Notes: generated by a model not told the origin, from the sequence alone. A DNA stretch of 64,000 nucleotides from Anniella stebbinsi (GCA_029215795.1 JARDYH010000001.1:117020533-117084532), one strand, 5' to 3'; shown: positions 23,987 through 34,615, numbered from the stretch's first letter. Made by a program: numbers and translations.

Positions 23987-24850
23987 GGTCCCCTCTACAA
24001 GGATTTGCTTTTGCGCCTGGTTAGGCGATTATGCGCATAATTGCTGAAGCGCATTTACGCCTAATACCTCTGCACGATAGGCAGCGAGAGGTGGTGAAGC
24101 GCATTACCTGTTTTCTGGGACGCGCGTTATCCTTGTTCACATGCAGAGCTTCGAAGGAGCAAACAAGCGGAGCCGCAGATTTTTACTTCGCGTTTTTCCT
24201 GAAGCCCATCCCCTTTAGCAGCCCCCCCTTCCTTCACTCCGCCTACAGGAATGTACCTGGAATTCTACCTTTGTGGTTCCCGCCTTTTGTGCACTCCACC
24301 CCTCCTGGAAATTTCGGGTTGCCTGGCAACGAGATGGGAGGGGACAGGGAAGTGGTTTGCGATGCAGCTGGAGATGAGCGGGGAGAGGGAAAATGTATGC
24401 GATGACGACCGAGATGAGCGGGAACAGGGAAGTGGTTCGCGATGCAGCTCCGCTCACACACTTATATGCATATGTGCGTGGAAATGCCTCACTTCTATAG
24501 AGTTGCGCATAACCGGAGGGCTTCTTTGCAATCCCCTTCCTTCTCCCCGCTCATGTCGTGCTTCTTTGCAAACCCCTTCCCTTTCCCCGCCCATCTCGGA
24601 CGTCATCGCAAAACCCAGCCCTCTACCCGCCCACCTCTCCGAAAATGCGCTTTACCGAAAAACTGTTCACATAGGCATAACGCGCTTCACATCCCGCCGC
24701 AAAAAAACCCTCGCTATTTAACGCGCATTCGATAATGCGCATAATCGGAGGGATAGCGCGCCTCTATGCCCGATTTGCGCTCCATTCTTGTAGAGGTAAT
24801 TTTTTAAATGCGCCTTGAAAGAGCTTTAAACCTCTCTTGTAGAGGCAGCC
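23987..24850 (+). mobile_element. Harbinger-type MITE, long copy 3
   Basis: Both ends match the 345-356 bp copies (start GGTCCCCTCTACAAGGATTTG, end CTTGTAGAGGCAGCC), but the element is 864 bp. The extra interior (about 24130-24650) contains three ~40-bp units of type GAGATGAGCGGG...GCGATG in one direction, then three in the complementary direction. No transposase is encoded. The TWA duplication is not visible at this copy. Confidence 0.65.
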
Positions 24851-25260
24851 CCAGATACTCTTTCCAGTGGGGGCGTAACCCATAGGAAGGATAAAGCAGG
24901 ATCCCTGATCACATGGAGAGTTATACTCACATTCAAACTAACACAGGTAGAACTTTTCAGGTTGGGAACTGAGGGAACATGACTTGACTTGTGTGGGGAT
25001 GTTGAAGACAGGGCTACTGGCCGCCTTTCTGTCTTTGTATGCACTTTTAGCTCTCACAGGCTCAGACGAATGCCTGAACAGGGCTATAGAATGTCTCTGG
25101 AAGCATTTCCCCATTCATAGACCTCATCAAATAGATCATGGACATGAAGTTTCAAGTTTTAGCTTAAGAATTGTCATTTGTATAAGCAACAGAATTTGGG
25201 GACTTATCATGGCGGAATCCTTTTGTTTGTTCATTTTGTTTTTGCCTCCTTAACTAATGT
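24851..25260. other. Short intergenic/upstream stretch
   Basis: Lies between two elements, about 1.5 kb upstream of the TASL coding exon. No splice-bounded coding sequence found; it could contain a non-coding TASL 5' exon, which cannot be recognised from sequence alone. Confidence 0.3.
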
Positions 25261-25268
25261 GGCACTAC

Positions 25269-26002
25269 TAGGGTGACCAGATTTTGGAAACCAAAATCCC
25301 GGTCCCCCCCGCCCGCCACCCCCCCACCCAAAATAAACCCCCTACCAAGCCACCCCCCCAAAAACACCAGCCTGGACCTACCGGGTTCTCTTCCTCCGCC
25401 GCCCGTGCCGGGTCCTCCGTTGCCGCCCCCGCCAGGTCAGCCACCGCCCCCAGGTCCCCCGCTGCTGCCGGGTCTTCCTCCACCACCGCCAGTTCCTTCG
25501 CCGCCGCTGCTGGGCTCGTGAGGCCAGAGGCCGCGTGGAAGAGGCGGGAGAGGGCCGATTACATCACTTCCGGATCCAGCCCTCTCCTGTCTCTTCCGCG
25601 CGGCCTCTGGCCTCACGAGCCTGGCAGCGGCGGCGAAGGACCTGGCGGTGGTGGAGGACCTGGCAGCGGCGGACCCGGCGGCGGTGGTGGTGGAGGAGCC
25701 CGGGAAGCGGCCGCCTCAGCAGGTAAGTGCCCCCCCTCGCGCCTCGCGCTCCGGAGGGAAGTGGACATCCCTGCAGGTAAGGAGCGTGAGGCGCGAGGGG
25801 GGGCACTTACCTGCTCGGGCGGCCGCTTCCCGGGCTCCTCCGCCGCCACCGCCGCCGGGTCTACCGCCGCTCGTCGCCGCTCGCTGCCATCGCCGCGTGA
25901 CCCCCCGCCACCCCGGTTTTCCCCCGCCACCCCCCGGTTGGCCCGGATCGGCCTAGGTTTCCCTGTTAGGACCGGGAAACACCAAGCGATCTGGACACCC
26001 TA
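25269..26002. mobile_element. GC-rich hAT-type non-autonomous element
   Basis: A 734-bp element with inverted ends TAGGGTGACCAGATTTTGGA and, at the right, GATCTGGACACCCTA. It is flanked by a perfect 8-bp duplication GGCACTAC (25261-25268, 26003-26010), the hallmark of hAT transposition. The interior is very GC/CpG-rich and made of two nested inverted repeats: one centred near 25565 (GAGGCCAGAGGCCGCGTGGAAG versus its near complement), the other near 25770 (GTAAGTGCCCCCCCTCGCGC versus its complement). It encodes no transposase; the open proline-rich frames are composition artefacts. Confidence 0.88.
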
Positions 26003-26291
26003 GGCACTACTGTTCCCCTCTTATTTTAAACCATGCACATCTATATTGAATCTGAGAAGCAGTTGAAACATATTTTTGGTTATCCAAGTTGTGTCATGTG
26101 GGGCTCTTGTGGTCAGACATGATGTATGGTTATTAGTTGGCAGTGACTTCTGTTCTTTTAGATGCTAGCCTCCACTAATATGATTTCTAGACTCACACAT
26201 GGTGCTCACATAACCATGTCAGTTTCAGTCAGTAAAACCTAAGTAAGAAAATAACCTAGCCCGGATATATTTAGTAATGATATTTCAGTAA

Positions 26292-26636
26292 AGTCCCCTC
26301 TACAAGGATTCGCTTTTGCGCCTGGTTAGGCGATTATGCGCAGAAGCGCAGAAGCGCATTTACGCCTAATCCCTCTGTACGAGAGGCGGCGAAGCGCATT
26401 AACAGATGTCCAAAATGCGCTTTACAAGTAGTTAATGCGCATAAGCGCTTATTCATACAGTCAAAATGCACTTTAATGGACAGAGCAAAATAAAACTCGC
26501 GATTTAACGCGCATTTGATAATGCGCATAATCGGGGAGATAACGCGCCTCTACGCCCAATTTGCACTCCGTTCTTGTAGAGGTAATTTTTTTAATGCGCC
26601 TTGAAAGAGCTTTAAATGCCTCTTGTAGAGGCACCC
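26292..26636 (+). mobile_element. Harbinger-type MITE, copy 4
   Basis: 345 bp, bounded by TAA at 26289-26291 and 26637-26639 (TWA duplication). Ends are AGTCCCCTCTACAAGG and CCTCTTGTAGAGGCACCC. This is the cleanest copy and ends 43 bp before the splice-acceptor boundary of the TASL coding exon. Confidence 0.82.
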
Positions 26637-26660
26637 TAAGTGTGTGTTTGCCAATATGTC

Positions 26661-26679
26661 TCCTTTTCTTTTTCCAAAG
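26661..26679 (+). promoter_or_regulatory. TASL: Splice acceptor of TASL coding exon
   Basis: The pyrimidine-rich tract TCCTTTTCTTTTTCCAAAG is followed one base later by the TASL start codon. The human gene also carries its coding region in its last exon, so a 3' splice site here is expected. The exon would start at 26680. Confidence 0.75.
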
Positions 26680-26680
26680 A

Positions 26681-27556
26681 ATGTTGTCAGAAGGATATAT
26701 CTGCAGAATTGGCCATCTCTCAAATTACAAGCTCTGCAGCAAGCAAGGAGAAGAGTCCATACATGAGATGAGATCTTTAAATGGTGTCACGTATGAATCA
26801 ACAGGGGAAACATATAGTCGAAATCTCCTTTGGAGGTGTAGGTCTGTTGGCAAGTTGATCTACTCTGTCTGTTCCACAGAAAATAGAAACAGTAGAAGGC
26901 AAGAGGATACTCTGGCACAGACTACACAAAAGACAGTGTTTGAACAGCAAGCCTCGGCAGCTGTGGATATCTGCATGGGCTCTGCCATAAACAGAGATAC
27001 ATACCTGGTTCCATCTTCTTGCAAAAGCATTTGCAAGAATTACAATGACCTGCATATTGCTGGTGGTCAGGTGCTGCCTATGAGTTCAGTGAAAAGAGGT
27101 TTTAGTTATGACAGTGGGATATGCCCATTCCTGGAATCATCAGAGATCCCACCACCAATGGAATCGATATCCATGCCGCCTGCTGAGGTCCCTCGCAAGC
27201 CAACTCAAGGGTATTCGTCCTGCTGCCGAGTGGCCAGCATCATGCAACATCAGCAGCCCCTCTCTAATTCAATACTGAATAACTACCTGGAGGAGAAGGT
27301 GGTGGAGCTGTACAAGCAGTATATCATGGATGGCATGGGCAACAGTGCATCCCCCACTCAGATCTTGGCATCAGAGTTCATAATGACAAACGTAGATCAA
27401 ATCAGCATGAAGCTATCACAAGAGAGGAACATGAAGACGACCCAAGCCAAAGACATGGTGATTACCTGCCTGCTGCGACTAGCCAGTGGGAAGGTCTCCA
27501 CTGAAATGAGCACTCCTAGTCTCCACATTTCCCAGATGAGCACTGTGACCAAATAA
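26681..27556 (+). CDS. TASL: TASL (CXorf21), TLR adaptor, whole coding region
   Basis: Encodes 291 residues (human about 300). TASL is an endolysosomal adaptor that binds the transporter SLC15A4 and, downstream of TLR7/8/9, recruits and activates IRF5. Visible landmarks: the N-terminal MLSEGY (residues 1-6, the SLC15A4-contacting end in human); the highly conserved block TYLVPSSCKSICKNYNDL (107-124) continuing IAGGQV; YLEEKVVELYKQYIMD (202-217); SPTQILASEFIMT; and the C-terminal pLxIS-type motif S-L-H-I-S at 280-284, whose last serine is the phosphosite that docks IRF5. The start at 26681 follows a splice acceptor; an upstream in-frame ATG lies in MITE sequence and is not used here. The stretch between residues 20 and 90 is poorly conserved. 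It lies head-to-head with GK, as in human. No stop or frameshift. Confidence 0.96.
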   Translation: MLSEGYICRIGHLSNYKLCSKQGEESIHEMRSLNGVTYESTGETYSRNLLWRCRSVGKLIYSVCSTENRNSRRQEDTLAQTTQKTVFEQQASAAVDICMGSAINRDTYLVPSSCKSICKNYNDLHIAGGQVLPMSSVKRGFSYDSGICPFLESSEIPPPMESISMPPAEVPRKPTQGYSSCCRVASIMQHQQPLSNSILNNYLEEKVVELYKQYIMDGMGNSASPTQILASEFIMTNVDQISMKLSQERNMKTTQAKDMVITCLLRLASGKVSTEMSTPSLHISQMSTVTK

Positions 27557-27557
27557 A
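27552..27557 (+). terminator. TASL: AATAAA hexamer overlapping the TASL stop codon
   Basis: AATAAA overlaps the TAA stop at 27554-27556. Use as the real poly(A) signal would leave almost no 3' UTR. Another AATAAA lies at 28964-28969 and is a more ordinary candidate for the 3' end. Confidence 0.3.
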
Positions 27558-28492
27558 GCTTATCTGCAACTAGTTATCTCTAAATCTCTAAAACAAGAAA
27601 AGGAGGAGTCAGTTTAGTGTCTGTGCTATAAAGCTCTTGGGAGATGGTCAGAGAACCAAATATTAATGATCTTATAGGTGAACACCTGCAGAAAGGATTT
27701 GTTTGGAAACCATATAGAAAGTTCCAGTGTTTTTCAGATGTAAATAATTCCTGATTTCTTCCAGCAATTACATTTTGCTTGCCTGTTGCCTCTCTCTACC
27801 TCCTTCCCATACTCTGTTCTTTTGCCTGTCAATGTGACCTTATTTGGACTGTCTCCGAAAGCTGTTAGCATTAGCAATCCTATCAAATGCATAGCCAAAA
27901 TTGGAGGGGAGAGGGTTTTATTCATGAACATTTTCATTCCCCTTTTCTGTTATATTTTTTGGGGCAGGGTACCCATCTGCAAAAATGTGAAAATGTTCAC
28001 AAGGGAGCAGGCATAATTAAGACAAGGAAGCGTAAGACACTATTGCACCCCCATTGCTGATCTACATCCAAAATGCCTCAATTGTGATGCTCTGATGTAC
28101 CTTCCCTTCAAATCTAGATGTTGTCCCTTGTATGCAATTGAAAGGGAAGACTAGTAAATTGCCTTAGGAACAGGGACACCCTGTTTCCACCACCACCATC
28201 ACACAGCACCAGATTGGGAGAATAATGGCTGTAAACGGGTAAAAAATGAATAGATCGGGGGGGGGGGGGCTGCAAACAGTTTTGTGCAATAAAAATCTGC
28301 ACAACATTAATTCTATCTACTCATTTTATTTTATCATTCCTTCTTTCTTCCCATTCCCAATACCTTGCGCCTTAAAACACGCCAAATCCACATATAATTG
28401 TACAGGTGGGGTCTACAATAAAACATTACAGTGTAGACTGCTACTTTTTCCAGGATACTTCATCTCATTATTTCTCTCCCCACACCCACCCT

Positions 28493-28493
<1 letters not shown>

Positions 28494-28540
<47 letters not shown>
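28494..28540. repeat. Microsatellite (CT)n-(GT)n
   Basis: About 18 CT units run directly into GTGTGTGTG. Confidence 0.9.
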
Positions 28541-28541
<1 letters not shown>

Positions 28542-28628
28542 TTTACCCCTACCAGTCAGTGGCATTTCTTGGCCATTGAACATGCTCAGTCCTCATAGGG
28601 CTGTTTTTGGAAACCAAGCTCTTAGGAT

Positions 28629-28650
28629 TATATATATATATATATATATA
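28629..28650. repeat. Microsatellite (TA)n
   Basis: Eleven uninterrupted TA units. Confidence 0.9.
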
Positions 28651-29219
28651 TCCTTCTACAAAGCTTGGGATTCCCCTGAGCCTGCTAATACCTTCTTGCA
28701 AAATGGCATGGGTGGTGCCATTTTGACTATATTAGAAGCAGTGTTAAGAGAATTGAGATAACTGTATGGTTTATCTGATTGGATTATAACTTCTCATTGG
28801 GCTAGGTAACAAGTGTCTCAGGTCTTTTCCAGTTGAACAATGCCATTCATTGCCATTCTGCAGTATTCTTTTATTATGCTATTAACAGACTCTTAATATT
28901 AGTTTTATAGATGAGTGAATTAAATGAAATATGGTTGCATTGAAGATAATCTCATTTATGACCAATAAAATAAAGATAATTAAATAATTATATCAGTGAA
29001 TTCAGTGGGTTATGGGTCAGATGTGCAATCATGGAAAGTTACAGAATAAAGAAATACATTGGAGTAAGAATAGGGTTCCCCCTTTAATTTACAGTGATCC
29101 ATTTCTATTGCTTGTATTTTTCCACCCTGCAGTCAGAGGTCTGTGCTATAGCATTCAACCTGTATTTGAGGATATTCCTTCTTTCAGATTACTTACTTTT
29201 AATTTATAATTGTAGGCTC

Positions 29220-29220
<1 letters not shown>

Positions 29221-29254
<34 letters not shown>

Positions 29255-29310
29255 GATTTATTTCTTACCCGCCTCTCCATCTAGATCGAGGTGGGGAACA
29301 ACAGCATAAT
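29221..29310 (-). mobile_element. LINE 3' tail with (AAT)n
   Basis: An (AAT)n tract joined to CGATTTATTTCTTACCCGCC and CTAGATCGAGGTGGGGAAC. The same junction occurs at 47743 and 51233, where the 47743 copy continues into LINE ORF2 C-terminal coding. This copy is therefore a very short 3' end in antisense orientation. Confidence 0.7.
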
Positions 29311-29449
29311 GGGCTGTGTCTTGCTCTAGGTTCTCTCATAATTGTAAACTGATCCTAGGCTGACTTGTACAAATGGTATAGTAGTGTGTATGAATGCATG
29401 TATAACAACTAGGCATTACAACTTCAGTTTTGGATTTTACTTTTATAAC

Positions 29450-29640
29450 TTCTAGCTCGTGACAGTTTTTCCAGATGGACATGATGGGCTTTGCCAAATC
29501 ATGCTGTTTTTTTACTAATTCAGGAATTTCCTGACTATTGAACATGTTTGAAGTATGACTGCTTTCTGGATGTTGGTGTGGATGTATTCTGGTAGACCCA
29601 GTTTCTGGAGGTTTTCTGTCATTTTTTTGATGTGATGGTG
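29450..29640 (-). mobile_element. Antisense LINE C-terminal remnant (R4/Dong-like?)
   Basis: The minus strand gives, with frameshifts, TENLQKLGLPEYIHTNIQKA, VILQTCSIVRKFL. It resembles the C-terminal end of squamate R4/Dong-type LINEs from memory; the assignment is tentative. Confidence 0.4.
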
Positions 29641-29689
29641 ACTGATGTGAGTAACGGAATAATTGTATCATCATTATTATTATTTTTAT

Positions 29690-29892
29690 TATTATTATTT
29701 TATATTTATATCCCACTTTTTCCTCTAAGGTGTACATAGTTCCCCTCCTCATTTTTATCTTGTGGGATAGGTGACACTGAGAGATACTGACTGGCCGATG
29801 GTCACCCAATGAGCTTCATGGCTAAGTAAGGGTTTGAACCCGGGTTTCTCTAGACCTTGTCTGAAACTTTGCCCAGTATGCCACGCTGGCTC
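29690..29892 (-). repeat. SINE-like antisense fragment
   Basis: The reverse complement shows GCCAGCGTGGCATACTGGGC at the head, GAGAAACCCGGGTTCAAACC as a B-box-like segment, a GTGACCATCGGCCAGTCAG-like body and an AAAAAGTGGGATATAAATAT tail with AAT repeats. This is the general layout of the SINE at 19062. Confidence 0.6.
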
Positions 29893-32285
29893 AAATGCTT
29901 AATTGATTAGATATTGATTGAAAAAGTAGAAGAAAGTATTTTGTGTCCTCCACCACACACACATACCTAGACGAACAGCTGATATAAGGGTTGGCTTGAT
30001 TTTGCATGTGTTCAAAATATTCCAGAAGTGGGTTAGGACGACTTGTTCATAGATAGGTGTGGTATACTAAAGGCTTAAAAAGAATTCTGAGTGCAGTCCA
30101 GAAAGCTAAGTGTTCTTCAGTCCCATAGAAATCAAAATTCCTCAAGCATTTTACTTTTCCAAGTGTTGACATTCTTTACTTAGGCACGTAACGAACAGCT
30201 GACGTGTAGCTCACAAGCACAGCCTCATGATCATTATTTTGTAATAGCACTGCACTATTAAATATCCCCTTAGTCTAAGAGTACATAGCTCCCATAAAAA
30301 TGTTATTATATTAAAACCTTTAATGGTCTTCATTCAAGGAAATTCTGAATGGAACTCAGGATACACTGATAATCTTTCGAGAGAACTGGGTGTGATAAAA
30401 ATGTGAAAATAACTCAATTGCATTGAAATTATTAATATTGTGTACACATGTCTGCCCCAGTTGAAGAATATATTCTTTTAAAGGTAGGAACAAGATTACT
30501 TCCTAATGATTTTATATATATTTTTCTTTGTAGTTGTATAAGAGGCAATGAATTTGATGCCAGCCTCTATTAAATACATCACAAGAGTCATTACACCATT
30601 GATACATTTAAAGGATCCTGTAAGTGTTTAAAGACTAACAGCAACTGTGCAAGGCAATAAGACAAGTTTTAGCTTCTCTTCCATTTACATTCCAGTTGTC
30701 ATGAGCTGTGAATTTAAGTTTTTCAGTGACCTTGTGCCTGTATTCCGATTGTAAAGGTAAGTTCAACTGCATACAAGAAAAGGCATTGATCTCTGTTTCA
30801 TCTTGATGGATTCAGATAACCTCTGATCCTTGCCCTAGCTGTGACCACCATTTCAAATTAGGGAGTACAGGCAAGCAATCCTGCCAGTTACAGATATTAA
30901 GAAACAGGGCTGGCTGTAGATTTGAGAAAGCCCTCAGTAAGTGACTCCTGTGAGTCCCGTCCTATACCAATAGGCCGAACTGGCCAAAGGCTAAAATTTC
31001 CCACAATACCCCTCAATGATGCTGAGAGTGCTATGGAGAATTGTGAGAAATTTAAAACGGTGGATCATAACCACCCACTGCAGCAAGTACTGGGGCCTCA
31101 GAAGCTATCCATAGGTGCCATATGCTGGTGCTGAGTCTGTTAAGAGACATTCAGTGCTCATGCTAGGTAGCCCTTCGCTCATATTATAGTTGGGTGTAAA
31201 GTTATATTCCTATATTATCAATAATATCATATCTGGCTCCTCAAATATCTTAAAAGGTTTGTTCTGGTAAGAACTGATCCTGCTCTACCTTTTCTTTCCA
31301 CTCCTCTTCCCTTGTGTGTTTTATCGTTTTACTCCGAAAGAGACAGGGCCAGTGGAGGCCAGGTGCCTCTGAATTCAGTGGGACTGTGGATCCACTCTGT
31401 GTTTCAGTCAGAACCAATTAGAACTGTAAAAAAGCTATCCAATGAGCTTTTTTGGAGATTAGGTTCAGCACCTTGGAAAGCTCCTTTAGAGTTCTGATTG
31501 GTTCGGACTGAAAACCAGAGCAGATTCACAGCCCCGCAGCTACCAGCCTCCACTGGACAGGACCGATCTCTCTTTCCCTCCCTCCCTCTCCCCCATTCTC
31601 TCTCATATGATGTAAGCCTCTCTGGGAGACAAAAATGGTTTATAAAGCTGGATTTTAAAACACACACTCAAATAAATAAATATTCTAGCTTTTGCTTCAC
31701 TGGACTATCTAGGGTCCATCACATACATATATTAGTCTTTATAAGTGATTAACATAAAATCGGAGAAATACCTTGGCACATAGGATTGCTGCGGTAAATA
31801 TTTCAATTGATGTTTGTTCTGGGGGTAGATGAACAATATTTTGAACAAGAAGAGGAATTCCAGTCTATTCAAATTACTTCTCACTCAGTAGTCTCATTTG
31901 TTGGTGCAGTTTTCTTCTAAATAAAAATGTGGATTGATAAGGGGAATAGTAAGGAGGCCCAGCCTGCAGCTTTGGTATGGATTAGCAACCACCTGTGTAT
32001 GTTGCCTCTAAAGAACTGAAACAGAACCAAGCAAATACCTTCCACCTCTCAAAGGAATACTTTAAATGACTAGAACTGGAAGTAATATTATAGAGCTTCT
32101 AGGAAACCAAAAAGCATCACCAGTCACTGTTTCCTTTTTGTCCAAAACGTGTCTATTTAAGGGACACTGTTGGAACCCACTTCCTAGGCTCCCCTGCACC
32201 TGAGCGAGGCTCAGGTGGGCCTTTATTGTCCACAGCTTCAGTACCCTCAGCAGAGAGGTTTCCAATTTTCTATGTGCTTGTTATT
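29893..32285. other. Intergenic DNA, no gene seen
   Basis: No exon recognised. A foldback element at 31339-31568 is listed separately. 30900-31140 has a moderately GC-rich open stretch without recognisable protein similarity. Confidence 0.35.
31339..31568. repeat. Foldback element, about 230 bp
   Basis: GACAGGGCCAGTGGAGGCCA at the left pairs with GCCTCCACTGGACAGGAC at the right. The pairing continues inward through CAGTCAGAACCAATTAGAAC / GTTCTGATTGGTTCGGACTG and AGCTATCCAATGAGC / GGAAAGCTCCTTT. Non-coding MITE-like structure. Confidence 0.6.
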
Positions 32286-32447
32286 GGAATCAGAGTTTAA
32301 TCATATCACTTTGCTGAATTATGGGCTAGTGTGATTTTGTAGAACCCTGCCAAACTTTCTTGTGCTTTTCAGAGAAGAGTCAGAAATATATACATTTTCA
32401 GAGTGGTTTCACAAAACTACTTTTTCTCCAATTGTTGGTGATTCATT
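32286..32447 (+). repeat. Direct repeat unit, copy 1
   Basis: Starts GGAATCAGAGTTTAATCATA and includes GTGTGATTTTGTAGAACCCT and TTTCACAAAACTACTTTTTC. About 160 bp closely matching 34616-34776 in the same orientation. Family not recognised. Confidence 0.6.
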
Positions 32448-32639
32448 TTGTAATTGCCTAATAGGAGAACAGAGCCCAGGCATCATCTTTGATGTCCAGT
32501 ACGAACTAGAGTAGTAGTACTGAAGATTTTATACTGTGTTGGTTGATTGGCTGCAAAAGTGTAGTCCAAACAGCTTTGTTTTGTGGGTTGCTTCAAGCAG
32601 GATGAAATTTACTTGGATAAAGTAGGTCCTTGAGCACTA

Positions 32640-33115
32640 AAATAAACTCTGAAGCATTAATGACATAATAGAGGTGCATAAAATTATGCATGGGGTGGAG
32701 AAAGTGCATAGCAAAAACATTTTTATCCTTCTCTCATAACACTAGGACTCAGGTTTGCCCAATGAAATGAATTGGTACTTAGTTCAGGATTGACAAAAGG
32801 AAGTATTTGTTTACACAAAGTACAACTATTTTAAGGAATTCACTGCCATTTGATAGGATGATGGCATTCATTTTAATGGTTTTACAAGGAGTTCAGACAA
32901 ATTAATGGAGATCTCTCAATGGCTATTTTCCTTAATGGCTAATTGGAAGCTCTGTGTTCACTTCAGGGGAATACCAGTCACTGGAGGACAAACGGGGGTG
33001 GGGTAGGGGAAGGGCAATTGCCTTTGCGGGCTTTCTTCAAGCATCTGGTTGGCCACTATAGGAAATGAAACAGGATGCTGCACTAGAAGGACTCTTGGTT
33101 TGATCTAGCAGGAGG
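32640..33115 (+). mobile_element. LINE ORF2 C-terminal remnant, sense
   Basis: The opposite orientation of the family at 22305-22735. It includes GAGGTGCATAAAATTATGCA, then the CACAAAGTACAACTATTTTAAGGAATTCACTGCC region that corresponds to the LWNxLP coding, and GGATGCTGCACTAGAAGGAC near the 3' end. Heavily mutated. Confidence 0.55.
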
Positions 33116-33299
33116 TTTCTAATATACTTAAGCATTATTAATATTCTTAAGCATTCAGCTGGTTCCAGGACCAGCATTCTGCATGTGGCACATGTGGCCT
33201 GGGTTATGCAGGTTATCTGGGTATGCTGAGTGGAAGATTCTTTTTGAAGAAGGTTGGATTCAGCAGCCTTTTGAGTCCTATGCCAAAGTTCGAAGCAGA

Positions 33300-33390
33300 G
33301 ATTTTTCCAGCCATACCTGGAGATTCCAGGGATTGAACCTGAAACCATCTGCATGCAAAGCATGTGCTCTGCGACTGAGCCATAGGGCCT
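33300..33390 (-). repeat. SINE head, antisense fragment
   Basis: The reverse complement starts CTATGGCTCAGTCGCAGAGC (tRNA-like A-box region), then ATGCAGATGGTTTCAGGTTC AATCCC. Only the tRNA-derived part is preserved. Confidence 0.65.
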
Positions 33391-33641
33391 CCCTGCCCAA
33401 TTACCAACTTACCCATTTTTGCAACTACTGGATCCCAATGTGAAACCAAGCAAAATTTGTGGTCAGAAATCCATACTTTTCTGAGCTTGCAGTGTGTTCG
33501 GCAAAGAACCCCAGTAATCTTGGTGAGACCAAGACTGACAAATCCATCCATCTTGATATATTGTTTTAAAGTTTTTGAATTCTAGGGTATCTTGGGGAAC
33601 CGTTTTGGAGTTGAAATGTGACTCACAAATAATTTGAGAAC

Positions 33642-33669
33642 TGGATGGATGGATGGATGGATAGATAGA
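33642..33669. repeat. Microsatellite (GGAT)n
   Basis: Five to six GGAT units followed by AGATAGATAG. Confidence 0.85.
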
Positions 33670-34049
33670 GAATACAGGAGGCAAGTCATGCAGCTGAAAT
33701 TTGAAGTCAAGGCTCATCCTTTCACAGAAGACATTGTAATTCAAGCCGCAATATATGGGTGCCATTCAAACAGTTGCTGAGTCAAAGAAAATAACTTTGC
33801 CTGTACATGATGCCATCTTATGTACAACTTCTAATATTCATGTGCTTTACGGTACATCTGTCGTCTGTTAAAATTGGCCCACATTTGTTTGTGTGCAAAT
33901 GAGTCAAACTCATTTTGAGTCAGAAATACTGGTGGAGTATTTAACAGAAACCAAACAGCCTTTTTAAATATTAACCACTTCCTTAGCTGTTGTTTCCTCT
34001 GCTTCAGCAATGAGATGAATTTTGTACATGATGCATCAACAGATCTATG

Positions 34050-34096
34050 AGTAACTACCCAGAGAGCTTTGGCTATGGGGCGGTATATAAATGTAA

Positions 34097-34135
<39 letters not shown>

Positions 34136-34137
34136 AT
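34050..34137 (+). mobile_element. L2 3' tail with (AAAT)n
   Basis: CTACCCAGAGAGCTTTGGCT, then ATGGGGCGGTATATAAATGT and about 10 AAAT units. It is the complement of the L2 3' end at 44722-44793. Confidence 0.75.
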
Positions 34138-34615
34138 TTCTAGGGAACAGACATTTCAAGCCATACAGGTGTTCTGTGCCTGAATAGGGCAAACAGGTGA
34201 TGCAAGGAAACACACTAGTCCCACTAGTCAACTTCATGTTTGTTGCCCTCTAATCATGAAGGATGACCATCTGAAGAGGGCTGCCTCCTCTATGCATAGA
34301 GGCTTTCCACATGAGTCAGAATACTGATTTTCCATTGTTCTGGGTCACACAGAGAGCCTCCGTACATAGAAGAGACTCCAGCAACCAATGCATCACATGT
34401 TTGCCCTATTTAGGTACAAATTGTTTGAATAGGGCTTTATTCTCATGTGGAATTGCAAATTGAGAAGGGAAGCGATTCCAGTTAGATCATTTAAATTTCT
34501 AGTCCAATCATTTAAATGTCTTGAAATGAAACAATGCCTGAAATAAGCCGCCACACTGGCTTCATATACATACAAATGAGAAAGCTAAAAATAGGATTTT
34601 AAATACGGAGTTGTC

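Larger units (their letters stand above)
27558..29220 (+). other. TASL: Probable TASL 3' UTR and downstream DNA
   Basis: No second gene is visible. It contains poly-G (28257-28269), a (CT)n/(GT)n tract (28494-28540) and (TA)n (28629-28650). The extent of the 3' UTR is not defined; candidate poly(A) hexamers are at 27552 and 28964. Confidence 0.4.

Noticed and set aside
25284..26003. 239-codon Pro/Gly/Ser-rich open frame upstream of TASL
   Set aside because: Lies wholly within the hAT-type element (with 8-bp duplication) and is explained by GC-rich composition.
26561..26680. Upstream ATG in frame with TASL, giving 40 extra residues
   Set aside because: The extension is MITE sequence plus a polypyrimidine tract and splice acceptor; the conserved protein starts at MLSEGY (26681).
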